The notes below the pieces were generated by a model that made no database searches, was not told where the DNA came from, and saw nothing but the letters and a program-made list of their open reading frames with translations. A program made the translations under genes and the position numbers. A DNA stretch of 64,000 nucleotides from Oopsacas minuta. Taxonomy: Eukaryota > Porifera > Hexactinellida > Lyssacinosida > Leucopsacidae. The stretch spans positions 620,001 through 684,000 of the forward strand of contig JAKMXF010000343.1 in the NCBI GenBank assembly GCA_024704765.1. The letters are read 5' to 3'. Positions within the stretch are counted from its first letter, which is position 1; every line of letters starts with the position of its first letter. This document shows positions 9,831 to 22,038 of this stretch, piece after piece.

Positions 9831-10180
9831 GATATTGTGATGAGACCTGTTCAAGTGACCAGCAGCCACATATCGATTACAGTAAGTCGAATCTAAACTT
9901 TGACAGAGTAGAATAAATTTTATCTTAGCTAGAAACAACAAATATACAATTTTGTAAAAGTACATTTGGCTTTAATAAATTTTAATTCCAATTTTGTCCC
10001 TAAATGTCCATCATGTTTGGAAAAATATGGCCCCATAGAAATCGGATATCAGAACATGTATATTCGTTAGTGGAATTCAATGCGAAGATTCTCAAAAAGT
10101 CGAAAGAATTTCGTTTACATAATAGTAATACAAATAATGTTTCCATACACCATGGATAATAATCGGAATGATTACCTATA

Positions 10181-10400
10181 CAGTCGAGTCTCCCAAAACG
10201 GACACTCCGAGAAGCGGACAACCCCCTATAACGGACAAACCTCGTGGCACGGATTGAATTTACCAAGCGTGTAATACTTAAGCATTCTCCGAGGAGCGGA
10301 CAACTCCGAATTTCGGACAACGGACAGGGAACTGGCCCCGAACGGCGTGTCTTACTGCAAAATTATCTCCCAAGAACGGACAACCAGAAACTGCAACCGA
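10181..10400. mobile_element. Pogo-like element fragment with repeated CGGACAA words
   Basis: It starts after TA with CAGTCGAGTCTCCCAAAACG and contains five GCGGACA/ACGGACAA motifs, as in terminal regions of pogo/Tigger-like MITEs. A clean right end is not visible. A related piece (CTCCGAGAAGCGAACAA, ACAACGGACA) is found at 10848-10910. Confidence 0.45.
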
Positions 10401-11389
10401 TAATTTTCATAGATATCACAAAAATTTACATTATAATATGAGTGCTATACAAGTCTCATGTCTTTCAAGTCTTTCAACAATTCTTTCATCTTGTCAATGC
10501 AAACTTTGGGTCCATAAAGGCGGTACGCACATGGGATTTCTAGTCTGTAACCTGCTCCTGTTTTCTTTCTCTCCCGTAACCTTAGCAAATCCTTCATTTA
10601 CTTCTCTTCTCAAAAAATTGTGAAAGTCGAGGATGTTTTGAAGTAGGTATGGGCATTGGCACCGCAATAGGTACTGTAGCTAGTCTGCAAGTGTCAACCA
10701 GTAGACAAATTTATCTTCCTGACTCTTCAGTCATCACTCAATATTATATTCATTCTTATCACAGTATAATAAAACTTGTGACTTCTCCCGTAACTATTCA
10801 GGTTTAATATATGTAAAACTGCATTCAAAATGATACATATTAGGTGTTTTGATAAAAAGATGGACCAGTCTCCGAGAAGCGAACAATTCTCTACAACGGA
10901 CAGAAGCCATGTCACCAACGTGCTCGTTATTCGGAGACTCCACTTTATAGTTTTTCCCATTATTCTATCATTCTTTAGTTTAGGAAATTCACAACTTAAC
11001 AACCCTATTATAGTTCTAAATAAAATTTAATCACCAAAAGAACCATAATTACTGTCTTTCCATCAGTCAATAATACTTTCTAAATATCAAAACTTGATAG
11101 ATCCAGAGATTAAATGTATTTTAGATGGGATAAAGGTGTGAAATTTGTATACAATTTTGTTTCTATATTCGCTTGGAATCAATTTCAAAAATATTTTCCT
11201 ATTGAATTCTACTTTTAAAAATACGTAGTTTAGTACCTCATTTGAACGGGCGACATTTTTCCAAAGATAATCGAGGTTTAGGTACCTCGTAGCTGATGTG
11301 TAGTACATGAAAAGCTACTCGGATACTGTAAGACTAGATGGCTGTCCCTTCTACCTGCCATTGATAGAGTCTTAAAATGGTATTAACAC

Positions 11390-12683
11390 AGGGTGGGGCA
11401 TAATTTCAGTCCCATAGTTCGATATACTTTTTAACTGAATAATAATTGATTAACTAGAATGTAATCAGCCCATAAAGTAAACTGATATATCTCTATTTGA
11501 TTGCAATACTGATTTTGCGATCATCTTAAATACTTTTCATGTTATAGTTATGGAAGCCAAAAGAGCCAAAATTATAGGCTTATTTCAAGGGCGAAATCTG
11601 TAACCGAAATTTGTAAATCGTTCAAAGAAGATGAAATTTGAAGGAAATTAGTCTATCGCACTGTCAAACGATATAGGGAGACTGGAAGCATGCAAGACAG
11701 AGCTAGAAGTGGACATCGACGTACTACTAGGACTAAGTGCCTGCAACAAAAGGTCAAGAAGAGAATTGCGCGAAATCCCCGACGTTCGAAGCGAAAAATG
11801 GCCAGAGACTTTGGAGTAAGCTCGAGATCGCTTTGACGCCTTGTGTATGATGTCCTAGAATTAAATTCTCTCAAAAGAAGGAAGGTTCATATGCTTATAA
11901 GGACTATTAGAGAAAAGAGGCAGCAAAGATGCAGAGTATTGTTGTCGCGTGCCGCACTTTCAGTTGTGGACCGCATACTATTTACTGATGAGAAGCTATT
12001 TACTGTAGAAGAGGTAAGTAATAGTCAAAACGATAGTATTTTTGTCTACCAGTGTTCGAAAGATACCACAAAGCCTTCGATGTATTCCCAGGTCTCAGTC
12101 ATGCTTTGGGCTGGTATCTTCGCAAATTTCTGGGACGAATCTCATATTTGTCCCTTCAGGAGTAAAAATTAATGCTAAACTGACCGCGAACTGATATTGG
12201 ATGCTGAAGTGAAAGCTACAAGTCGTAAATAATTTAGAAATACAAATTATACCTTCCAGCAAGATGGTCACCAGCTCACACAGCTAATGCTACTCAGCAG
12301 TGGTTCGGGACCAAAAAATCGACTTTATTTCCAAAGAAGAATGGTCACTTTCCGGCCCCGATATGAATCTCATGGATTATTGTGTCTGGTCCATTCTTGA
12401 GCAAAAGGCTTGCGCCAAATCTCATACGAGTATTGACTCATTGAAAGCTTGTTTGCAACGAGAATTGTTGAAAATCCCTTAGGATCACTTCCGGCGCGCC
12501 GTATCTCAATTCCAATCCAGACTTCAGGCTGTTATTTCTAAGAAAGGTGGCTATATCGAACATGATAATATTATGTAAATTTAACCGATGTAGTAAACAC
12601 GATTATAAAGTTTTATCGTAATCAGAATATTTTGGGATAAAATATATCCAAGTTAGTATGGGACAGAACTTATGCCCCACCCT
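11390..12683 (+). mobile_element. Tc1/mariner-family transposon (inactive)
   Basis: Ends AGGGTGGGGCATAATTTCAG and its inverted counterpart TTATGCCCCACCCT, about 28 bp with few mismatches, frame a ~1.29-kb element, the usual Tc1/mariner size. It contains the decayed transposase described separately. No clean TA duplication is visible, as the flanks have diverged. Confidence 0.8.
11551..12578 (+). pseudogene. Broken mariner-type DDD transposase
   Basis: ATG at 11551 opens MEAKRAKIIGLFQGR, followed by a helix-turn-helix region (VYRTVKRYRETG, then a basic stretch). The catalytic core is recognisable: first Asp in ILFTDEKLF near 11985, second Asp in FQQDG near 12260, third in GPDMNLMDYCVWSILEQ near 12360. 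The reading frame changes several times, and there are in-frame stops, for example at 11837 and 12480. It cannot be active. The DYCVW motif after the third Asp supports a mariner-type rather than Tc1-type (DDE) relative. Confidence 0.8.
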
Positions 12684-13029
12684 ATATGTTATCTTTTTAG
12701 TAAACCATGATTCAGAATGTTGACTTTTATTTGTCCATTTTCAAGCATTAGTTTTTCATTTCAACTGTATTGCTCGCGGAAAAATCATGAGGTTACCGAT
12801 TTCGAGGTATATTATAAACTTGTTGATATCAAAAACAAGGCTCAATAGATATAATCTATATTTATCCCTATTGTCGTTAAATCCTTATTGAGTGAAATCA
12901 TTATTTATGAAGACATTTCTAGTGAATATTTTGAAAAGCATATCCTCAAAGTTTATTTCTAAAGAAAAACCAAGTAATTGGAAACTTCGGAGTTGATGTC
13001 TGACCTTCGTTGGCTGGAAATATTCGACT

Positions 13030-13290
13030 TTTTTACCAATAAAGGACTTAAGCTATCTTGAAAATATTGTAGAGTTCTCTATGTCCTTACCAGCAACAGC
13101 AGCTGCTGTGGGGAGAGTAGTCTCCATAATGAATACTATTTGGACAAATGCAAGGACCCAACTCAGCATTGATGTATTCTAGAGTTTAATATGTAGAATT
13201 TTATGAACATATTTTGCAGGACGAAGACAAAAAGGCTATTAGAATATTTGCTGCTACGATTATACATTTTTATTCATTGAATCTTAGTTA
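13030..13290 (+). pseudogene. hAT transposase C-terminal remnant
   Basis: Reads VEFSMSLPATAAAVGRVVSI followed by MNTIWTNARTQLSID, matching the hAT dimerisation motif in which LPAT.A..ER.FS..N.I....R..LS is typical. The arginine-pair position reads GR, and a stop follows at 13180. A further stretch (HILQDEDKKAIRIFAA) lies in another frame. No terminal repeats identified. Confidence 0.55.
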
Positions 13291-13824
13291 TTGCCTATAC
13301 AATAATCATATTTTTCTTGTATTAATCATACATCACCTTTTCTTAATCTGATTTATTGAACTGTTAATAATAATATAACACAAACTCCTTTATGTGTTTA
13401 GTGTAACCTAAGAGATTATACAGGGTTTTCCGAGCGCGCCTCTGGCACTCCTCCCGAATTTTTATACGCCTAAATCAATGAATTCGTATTATGGCATAGG
13501 GAAACTTCAATTTTCACGTTTATAAATATAATTTCATGAAAACTCATGTGCCTATAGCAGCGTCTAACGCTCCTAGATAATACCTTGCAGTACCCATAGA
13601 CAATGAATGTACATTCCGTTTTCATAATATTATCGACTGTCCAGGATATTATCCAGGAAGCTCCAAGGAATTTTTATGTGGAAATGCTCTAATGTTTAGG
13701 ATTTAGACCTAAACATCTGGTCACCCTATTTTATTATGAACAAATAATTTGGTACCGCGTGGGATACACTAAGTGACTTGATTGTAGTTCTTATTACTAA
13801 ATTTTTTCTCTTTTTGACTTAGAA

Positions 13825-14424
13825 ATGCATTTCTTCCCTTCGCTAATTCTTTTAATAACAATATTATTTATTCACTTCTCATATGTATTAACTTGTACAA
13901 CAGTAGATGACTGTGTTTCCTTCTCTATACGAAATTATACCAAATATATCTCCTGTAATGATTCTGAATGTACTTGTGATGTCACTCCTGACTGTTTCGA
14001 AAGTGATACCTCCAGTGATTTTCCCTGTTCTTTAATACAATGTAAAGAATATGAATATATAAATGATTCTTGTACAGACAAAACACACAACTTTATTACC
14101 CTGCTGGTTGTAACCGTGTCTGCTGGGTATGTAGGAGCAGCGAATTTCTATGAGGGTAACTACTTGACTGGTTCTTTTCAACTTGCTCTTTTTACATTAT
14201 GTCTTATACTATCTTGTACTATTTGCTGGCTACAGTGTGCTACATGTTGCGGAGGAGACAATGACGTACCAAAGTGTATACTCTATGTGCTATATCTTAT
14301 ATTTATTTTGATAATTCTAGTGCTATCTCTTGCAATGAGCGCCTGGTGGGTAGCAGACATTATTATTTTAGTATTAGGTGACAAACAAGACGGAGATGGA
14401 TGTGACATTATACCACAATTCTAG
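13825..14424 (+). CDS. TM2-domain membrane protein with Cys-rich ectodomain
   Basis: 199 residues, single coding exon. Residues 1-23 are a signal peptide. Residues 24-85 carry nine cysteines and N-glycosylation sequons (NYT, NDS). The membrane part matches the TM2 domain: VSAGYVGAANFYEGNYLTGS (~98-117) corresponds to the glycine-FY-G motif, and WWVADIIILVLG (174-185) to the WW.iD.i.l.lG motif, with D189-G192 close behind. TM helices lie at about 89-104, 117-136, 152-171 and 172-186. A clear pyrimidine-rich acceptor, CTTTTTGACTTAG, ends 2 nt before the ATG. Metazoan TM2D proteins modulate receptor signalling and phagocytosis, but this is not clearly an orthologue of TM2D1-3, because a long Cys-rich loop separates the helices. 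Function unknown. Confidence 0.8.
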   Translation: MHFFPSLILLITILFIHFSYVLTCTTVDDCVSFSIRNYTKYISCNDSECTCDVTPDCFESDTSSDFPCSLIQCKEYEYINDSCTDKTHNFITLLVVTVSAGYVGAANFYEGNYLTGSFQLALFTLCLILSCTICWLQCATCCGGDNDVPKCILYVLYLIFILIILVLSLAMSAWWVADIIILVLGDKQDGDGCDIIPQF

Positions 14425-15609
14425 TGAATTGTATTGTATTTTGTATATTTGTATATTTACTGTAATATATTGATTTTAATAATGCTTTCTTCATTCTTGG
14501 TTGGATTCAATGATTTTAATTCATTTGTGAGTCTTTGTTTACATTTTTATGTTCAGTTTATGCAGGTGTGCTGCTTTGAATGACTGGTATAATTTTTAAT
14601 TAGGTTCTCCAATTGTATTTGTAAATAACTTATAAAGACGGTACATCTTCTAAGACAGTGGTTCCTACTTGGGGCCACAGGACTATTTACATGGGCCATC
14701 TGATCTCTTTATAAATGAATAGTTTCCTCTTTTTACAAACTACAATTTGTATCCAAAAATTAATATTTTTTGATTAAATGTAATTGTTTATTAGAATTTG
14801 ATTAAAAGTACATTATCTTCCTCTCCGGAATTCTGTCAATTTGTAGACAATTGATTCTTGTCACTTATTTGAGTGTCTTTCATTATTCGAAGCTTTACCT
14901 ATTCGTGTTGATAAATATTTTGTTATGTGTTGTATCCAATCGTAGCAAAGCAAAGCGCGCTCGTACCGATATTATGCATTAACATTGATCGCATATAAAA
15001 AGTGTTCTTTTAGTTTGTCCTGAAAAACACAAGCAAACCTGATATTTCAAATTTCCATAATGGTAGAGTATTTTAATATTTTATATTATTTGCCAAAATA
15101 ATGAGTTTGAAAATTTAGAATTGTATATTTTATATTTAATGTTTGGTGCCAGATTTCGATAATTCGTATATTAGAATAAATCGGAACATTTTGGGATTTT
15201 CGAAAATTCACAAAATCACGATAATTCTACCCTCCCTCCAGTTTTCTAATTTCTAACCTCATTGCAATGCATTATGCTTCCAAAAGCCGCGGGATTATCC
15301 CAATTGCATGAGAGCGAACTGAAATTCCGTTTTCAACGACATCCTAATATTCTAGGAAATGTGACAGGTGTACTCTGATACGTACTTGCACTATGTGAAG
15401 TTATCCTAAGTAACAGTAGATAAATAATTATTGAGTGTAATCTGTCTAAATCCCTCAGGGCGGGCAGAGGCCTATCATTTCCCAAAATAACGTATTAAAC
15501 ACTAACAGGAATTTGAGATACCCTGTAGTCCAATCACCTTAGATTTTATTTGGGGGGCTAAATGATACCCTGCTCCAAAAATTTCTTGGGGACAGACAGT
15601 ACTACTGTA

Positions 15610-16065
15610 GCTGTAATATAATATAACGAGCCTTGGCTCGTCGCATTTGAGTATTATATTATCAAATAACTTCTATATAGCTCAGCAATACGATAGTTCA
15701 GTTTTATCTATATTACCTCTTATAATATAGACATATTTAGAATAATGTAATTCACAAAAATATACGTATATGGCATATATACCGTTTAGAACAAACCTGT
15801 ATATATATTTTGACATTTAGCTAATTTGTTTACTTTATATTCATGAAAACAACAATAAATTTACATTTGATTAATCCAAAAGTGTGAAAATCGGATTCAG
15901 CATGTTGGATATGTTAGTGAAGTTTTATTGAATTCTATTTACTTCTTTGATGAACAGGATAAATACATAGTTATGCGACAATTTCAAAATTGTATTCCGT
16001 AAATCCTTTCCTTGACAACGGACAAACAAACAAACAAACAAACAGACAATAATTGAGATTTAGTA
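15610..16065 (+). repeat. Dispersed repeat family A, copy
   Basis: Contains TATAACGAGCCTTGGCTCGT, TATAATATAGACATATTTAG, ATACGTATATGGCATAT, AAAACAACAATAAATTTACA, GTGTGAAAATCGGATTCAGC and finally TTGACAACGGACAAACAAAC, then CAATTGAGATTTAGTAATAT. The order matches 27060-27805. Confidence 0.65.
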
Positions 16066-16619
16066 ATATAGATTTTGTATCTAATTTAGTTATCCTATCC
16101 TTGCTCAGATTGTTTGTCTACATCCTACATATCCTTATATCAATCCGTCAGTTGTAATTACTACACTATAACTACTATCTACACGGTATCTGGGGATCAG
16201 CTGACTGGTACAGCTCAGGAACTCTCTTCCTATGCTCTACATACTAATTCCCCCGATTACATCAGATAGAAATTCAGCACAGCTGTTATACCTTATACTA
16301 CAGATTCTGTAAGGTAACTTACGCTAGAGTACATAATATGTTTGTCTTGGTAATAGGATTTAAATGGGTTATGGAAGTTCTACATTACGGCATCCATAGA
16401 GAACATGAGCGTATCCAAGGAGATAGGTTATGTCCTTACCACATACAAGTATCTTTGTCGGGAGTTTGTCCGGATTTGTAATTAATATCCTAAAAATGTC
16501 TTAATTGAATTTATAAAATATTTGAGTAATAATCTAATGCCAGTGACAATGATACGACTTTTACTGTTCCGACTAATCTGTATAGCATAGTGGCTCAGTA
16601 TTAAATTGTTGACTTATTA

Positions 16620-16995
16620 TATTAGCATATACGAGGCACTTCGTGCCCTCGGATTTGTCATAAGAGCTACTATTATTTACACATTAGTGCATTGCGAAAT
16701 TCGGAATCAGCGTCCCCGATTACCCAGGCATAACCGTTGAAACAAAGTTTCTAAGACTATTAAGAATTTTGTTTACTTTATAGTCATAAAAACAACAAAA
16801 TTTAAATGTGATTAATAAAAAGTGAAATTCGGATTCAGCATATTCGAGATATTTGGTCAAGTTTTATTCAATTTTGTTTACTTTCTTGGTAAACACAATA
16901 AATACCTGTCTCATCATCTAAAATTGAGAAATTTGAATTCCATAAATCCTTTGCTTGACAACGGACAAACAGACACAAAAAATGTCCAGCTGACA
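16620..16995 (+). repeat. Dispersed repeat family A, copy
   Basis: Starts in the ACGAGGCACTTCGTGCCCTC hairpin-like lead, then has GAAATTCGGAATCAGCGTCC, AAAACAACAAAATTTAAATG, GTGAAATTCGGATTCAGCAT and ends TTGACAACGGACAAACAGAC. It runs directly into a family B copy. Confidence 0.6.
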
Positions 16996-17765
16996 GACTG
17001 GTAGTGCAGCTCATGGTTATGTATTTTTGTTCTTTTCAGGTGAGCATGTTCATCCTGACTCCCCTATGTTGATGCAGCAAATGCACCAGACCCCGACTGA
17101 TTTTGGGCTCCTGGATCTGATAAATATTTCAGGATATTCAATATTATTCGTCTCCTACTGAACTTCATGTTCTATCCTCAAATCATATGGATAAAATTCT
17201 AAATAATTATAATCATCCTGTAAATACTCCTGTCTAACTTTAGAAACGAAGACTCTAGCATCAATTTGAAATATGTGCAAAAAGGTGTGAAAATATGATA
17301 AATCATGTAAATATAGATTTGAAAATGTAAAATTAGAATCTATATACTCGATTACCCCATACTAGCAGTAAAAATAAAATCTTTAGCATGGTTTTGAATG
17401 ATATGCAAAAAGGGAAATATGATTATTCATATGATATATCTGTGAATTTGTAACTTTTAGACTAGAAATTCTCAAAATCGGACTCTAAGCACCCAATCAC
17501 CCCTGACAACATATTGAAACTTAATTTCTAGCTTGCTTTTGTATTTATATGAAGGTGTTAAAATATGATTAATCACCAAAAAGTTGTGAATATTCAATTT
17601 AGAGAAAATTCATACCCGAGGCGCAAATCTCCGACCCAAAATATTTGTATACCAATTTTCATGTAAATGTGTTAGATTTCGCACGTCAGCGCAGGCAGAC
17701 GGAGGTATGGAAGTCCCACATCGTCCATGCCAATAGGGCATCTCTCTATATGAGCTTAGTAGTTT
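16977..17765 (+). repeat. Dispersed repeat family B, copy 1
   Basis: Begins AATGTCCAGCTGACAGACTG and ends near CCATGCCAATAGGGCATCTC. The interior has about four tandem units of ~120-145 bp sharing CTCTAGCAT, AAAAGGTGTGAAAATATGAT and CTATATACTCGATTACCCC-like strings. The same units in the same order occur at 62755-63475. No coding capacity. Confidence 0.65.
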
Positions 17766-17904
17766 CAATGAATTCCTTATATACGGAAACTCTTTAAGAG
17801 TTTAAGTTACAAATTGTATTTACGAAGGTTTTTTGGTCATAAAATTAACCTTATTTTTCTCCCCAAAATATAGGGCCGTATCTTAAGTAGACCATGGATG
17901 AGGT

Positions 17905-17968
17905 TAAGAAAATCTTATTTTCTAGATTCGGCAGCATGTATAGCCATGTTTTAGTAGCCTGTTACGTG
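17905..17968 (+). repeat. Copy 2 of the ~60-bp dispersed motif
   Basis: Contains CTTATTTTCTAGATTCGGCA, then GCATGTATAGCCATGTTTTA, similar to 7905-7968 and 28020-28083. Confidence 0.5.
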
Positions 17969-18271
17969 AGCATATAACCTCCTTTATAAGGATACTATGT
18001 GGAACATCATTTATCGGCCATGGATCATTAACGGGAGTCTATTTACGCCACAAGAAAGGCTAATTTTGTCAGGATATTATAATCTGAAGATATGACTTCT
18101 TAGAATTCTGTGCTAAGACCTCTAGAGGGTATTTTCTCAGATTAAAATATTTGATACTGGACCCAATTGAAGGCATTTACTGGTTTTTACTAAAATGACT
18201 CTCTTTAACTAGATCTCATAATTCAGTAAATATTTAGAATACTGGGTAATATTTAAATACAAAAATATATA

Positions 18272-18818
18272 CAGGTAAACCTCCCAAAGCGGCACCTCCG
18301 AGATACTGCTTAATCCCATTCCACCGATTGATTTTCTTATACAAATAGTACTTCTTGAATCTCTGAGATAGGACACCTCCAAAGATGCGACAACCTACGA
18401 GATATGGCAGAGAAATGAACTCCGGATTGAATATTTTAATGCAAAATTACCTCCGAGATGCGGCAATCATCTGATATTATGTATAAATCCTACATAGCCA
18501 TACCATTAATAAATAATTGTAGAAATTTATGAAACTAGAGTCTGTCTGAAGACTGTGGGACCACAATATCATTCATTTTATCTATTTAAATCTTAGGTCC
18601 TTATAGATTATATACGGTAGATACACATGGAATCTGCGAATCTCTAGGCCAAAACTTGCTCTCGGTTAATCTGTTTTCAATAACCATTAGTATTACTTAT
18701 TATGTTAATATCTGATATTTCTGCCTTAAAATAGAATATTAAGCGTGTATAAGGGTAACCTCTGAGATGCGGCACCAAATTATTCTGCCGATGATACCGT
18801 ATCTCGGCGGTTTACCTG
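18272..18818. mobile_element. Pogo-like MITE with TA duplication
   Basis: Starts CAGGTAAACCTCCCAAAGCG and ends with the inverse, CGGCGGTTTACCTG; TA lies on both sides (18270-18271, 18819-18820). The 547-bp interior carries repeated GAGATGCGGCA/CTCCGAGAT words near both ends. No transposase. A truncated right-end copy exists at 60101-60172. Confidence 0.8.
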
Positions 18819-19604
18819 TAGAAGCATACCTCTTCTAAATGTAAAAATGGATAAAAACCAAAATTTTACACCTAAAGTCCCAAACTCGTTGAAATGCAGT
18901 GTGTTGAGAGGCAAGACAACCTTTACCGTGAGGGGACTATAGCAGATGTAACCCTAAGCAAGAGCAATTCTATTCATGGAACCCAATAGCAGTGGATCCA
19001 GAAACATATTTAAGAAGGTGGCAAAACTGCATAAGGTCATGGTCTACTTAATACACGGCTATGGATATAACCGAATTCGCATACAAAATAGAAGGCCGTG
19101 GGAATGGGAAATGAAATTCGCTCCCACGGCAACCCTGGTATTTGGACAATGTATCCTTAAGGTGACAATAATTCAGATTCTATCTATTTCAGAACTAAAC
19201 TCAAATAGCCCAAATATTCTATTGACGTGATAATGAATTTACTATTCTCCAGGAGAAGATTTTAAGGAACACGCTCAATACAAATGATACATCTATCTAA
19301 AACGATAGACTTTTCATCTAGCACGTTACTCCAACTCATCCCAACTTAGCAAACGAGCATTCTTTAAGAACTCCAAACGTATGGAACTGACTGTACGGAT
19401 TCAACCTGCCCAAATTATTAGACAACCCTAATATTTGGCTGATCTACCATTAGCATACCTCTAGAGTCTAGACTTTTATCAACTTTCTATTATTACTAGC
19501 TGGATGATTCAAATTATTTCGATATTATCTGAATTATACTTTCCACAGAATAGATCTAGATTTAGAGACTCAGGATTATACTATTAACAATATTATCAAA
19601 TAAC

Positions 19605-19770
19605 TTATATATAGCTCAACTATACTATAGTACAGTTTTTGTGTATTAGGTTTTCTATGTTCGAGGAAAGGTCATTTGTTAGGCCTAATGAAAGTCACCT
19701 TTTTGGAATGAGGATATGGGGTTTTTGTATTACAAAAAACTGTACTATACTATAGTTGAGCTATATATAA
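19605..19770. mobile_element. 166-bp inverted-repeat element
   Basis: TTATATATAGCTCAACTATA at the left and its inverse at the right form ~40-bp arms with few mismatches, separated by ~80 bp. A related but unpaired arm (CTATATAGCTCAGCAATACG) occurs at 15673, so this is a dispersed MITE family. Confidence 0.65.
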
Positions 19771-21268
19771 AGAATCTGTAACATTATATTATTATTAATT
19801 TTTTTGATGTAGTGCTTATAATAATTAGTTAACTGCGGTGACTACTATGACAAATGCTCTAGTACCTCTCCTGGTGCCCTGGTAAATTTGGCATGATTGG
19901 GCAAACAAAATTAAGTATAAATCTCAAAATATTACTTCCTCTCTGAAAATGAATTTGACTGGAGTTATATTATCAAGGAATATTATTAAATTGTTTGAAC
20001 CCTTTCGGTTGTTAACAAAGTCTCAAACGCTAAGCTAAGCCTTTTCCAAAGATCTCTTATCCTCAAGTGCTTAAGATTTCATCCTATTCTGATAATTCAA
20101 AATTTCGAACTTAATGACCTTACCTTGCCAGGAGTCTGTACAGAATTCGATGTGGAATTATAATCAGATATATTGGCAACAGCTTTAGGCAGGCCTTCAG
20201 CTAACCCATGAAAATTTAACCTCAACAGGTCCAAAAGTTAGCTCGGAGACGATATATATGATTCTAGCATGTACTATAATTTTTATGCCTACTGTATCGG
20301 GTTTTCTACGACATCTACGCCTAATGGCATGGACGTTGTATGAAGTTCCATCATCCCATACGACCGCTCGAAATTGCTAAATCTTGAAGTGAAATTTTGA
20401 TGTAAAACGTTGATTTAGAATGATATTTTTCCGAATTTGAATTTCACGCAGTTCGGGCCTAAGTTCACTAATTTATCAATTCTCGTAGAAGTAGCATTTT
20501 GCGTGGAATATATTTTCGTTGTCAAGGGTCTGTGGCTTCCATATTTACTTACCTCAGGCACCCATGGATAGTATTTTTCGTTGTTTAAACGCGTATGTTT
20601 ACAACTTTACATAAAAACATGAAGCGTTTGTCTAGAGCAATCTGGGTTGTTGGTTAGAATAATCAAATTCCAGGCTGGTTGGACAGAGTACGAATTCCCT
20701 GGACTCGTCAAAACATTTTAAACTTACTTAGGGCTTACGTAATATGATTCTTTATTCAATAATATGATAGTCATTAATGCATTTTACATTTCCTCTTGAA
20801 CAAATCATATTAGCTGATAATACGTAAGTAAATAAATACGAGCCTTCATTTATAATACAGAAAATGGATATATATCCTTAATTGTGCATGCAGTATATAC
20901 TACAGGAGTTATAGAATTATTATATAAATCAGTTTAATACACGATCTATTTAATTAGCTGTAAACAACATTGGGATACATAATATAAGTTGGAATTATTG
21001 GCTAACTAATCTCTCAATAAAATCTATGATCACATTACTTGTTTATATGGACAGTAAAAGTGATACAGAATCTAATCGAGTCCGTTAAGTTGAATAAAGT
21101 GAATAAGATGCAGGATTTCCGTGACATTCGTGAATAAGATAGAATTCTATATAACTTCGAAACACATTGTGAAAGACATTATTTTAATATATTAATTTTG
21201 TGCAGAGGTTTGGTGAAGTTGTGATCGTTCTTATAGATGGGATTTTCACAAAAATATTACAGCAATAT

Positions 21269-22038
21269 ATGAGTGCTAGCACAAATCAAACTCTAACTGA
21301 TTGTAAATCCAGCCAAGTTTTCAAGAATCTATTATCATACATATAATCGCAGATCTTTTGATCGAACTTGGGGCATAATTGATGATTCCGTTATTTCTAC
21401 CGGAGCTATTCTATTTCTCTTATTACTATCATTCTTTACTGAGTATTTATCGAAAAGGTACTATTTGCACGCTTACTCTAGAAAATGCATCAAATATATA
21501 CTTTTATTTTCATCTCGATTCACAGTATTATTGATACTGACTAATATACGAATATATTTGGTACAATGTATTTTAGTTAGAAACTGTAGAATTATACTTC
21601 AAGTGCTTAAGTCTAACGTCAGAGATCTGGGTCTCTATTTAACAGATCGCACTCTCTATATAAAACAATCCAAACTTTTACAAACTTACAATTTTTTCAT
21701 GTCTATCTTATTGACTGCGTTGATTTTCAGTGTTTTAGCCCTCATGTTACATCATTATATCTTCAATTTAGCTACTGTTATAGCGTATTCTTGTATAACG
21801 ATCAACACTTTTGATAATGGTAACGTATTTTTGAGACAAGATACTCGTTTATACGAGACTATGAATACGATTTCGGAATTTGGAACTCTTGGCTTGGCAT
21901 GATGTCTCTTCATTCTCTTCTCCTGGGATTTCTATTGTATGCTTTCTAATACAAATGTTTGCATCAGATTGTATTAGGAGATTTCGTAGCAGAAAACAGC
22001 AACAAGATTCAATATTTCAGATTTCCCACATTTACTAG
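21269..22038 (+). pseudogene. Frameshifted multi-pass membrane protein relic
   Basis: Three reading frames each hold protein-like sequence that continues the previous one. Frame one (21269 to ~21340) gives an extracellular-looking MSASTNQTLTDCKSSQVFKN with an N-glycosylation site. Frame two (~21312-21900) has three hydrophobic segments, around STGAILFLLLLSFF, FTVLLILTNIRIYLVQCILV and FFMSILLTALIFSVLALML. Frame three (21901-22038) adds FLIQMFASDC and a basic tail, RRFRSRKQQQ, ending at TAG. Either two indels have broken an intronless gene or there are errors in the sequence. It resembles a receptor or channel-like protein, but I do not recognise the family. No homologue elsewhere in the window. 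Confidence 0.4.

Larger units (their letters stand above)
9385..11389. other. Intergenic with repeat fragments
   Basis: No convincing coding sequence. Holds a reversed family A fragment (9655-9830) and two fragments of a CGGACAA-rich pogo-like element (10181-10400, 10848-10910). The remainder is AT-rich and featureless. Confidence 0.4.
14425..21268. other. Long gene-poor intergenic region
   Basis: No supported gene over ~6.8 kb. A hAT-like end CAGTGGTTCCTACTTGGGG lies near 14656. Several listed repeats follow (families A and B, a pogo-like MITE, a 166-bp inverted repeat). The rest is AT-rich with no interpretable signal; upstream exons or regulatory elements of neighbouring genes could be hidden. 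Confidence 0.4.
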
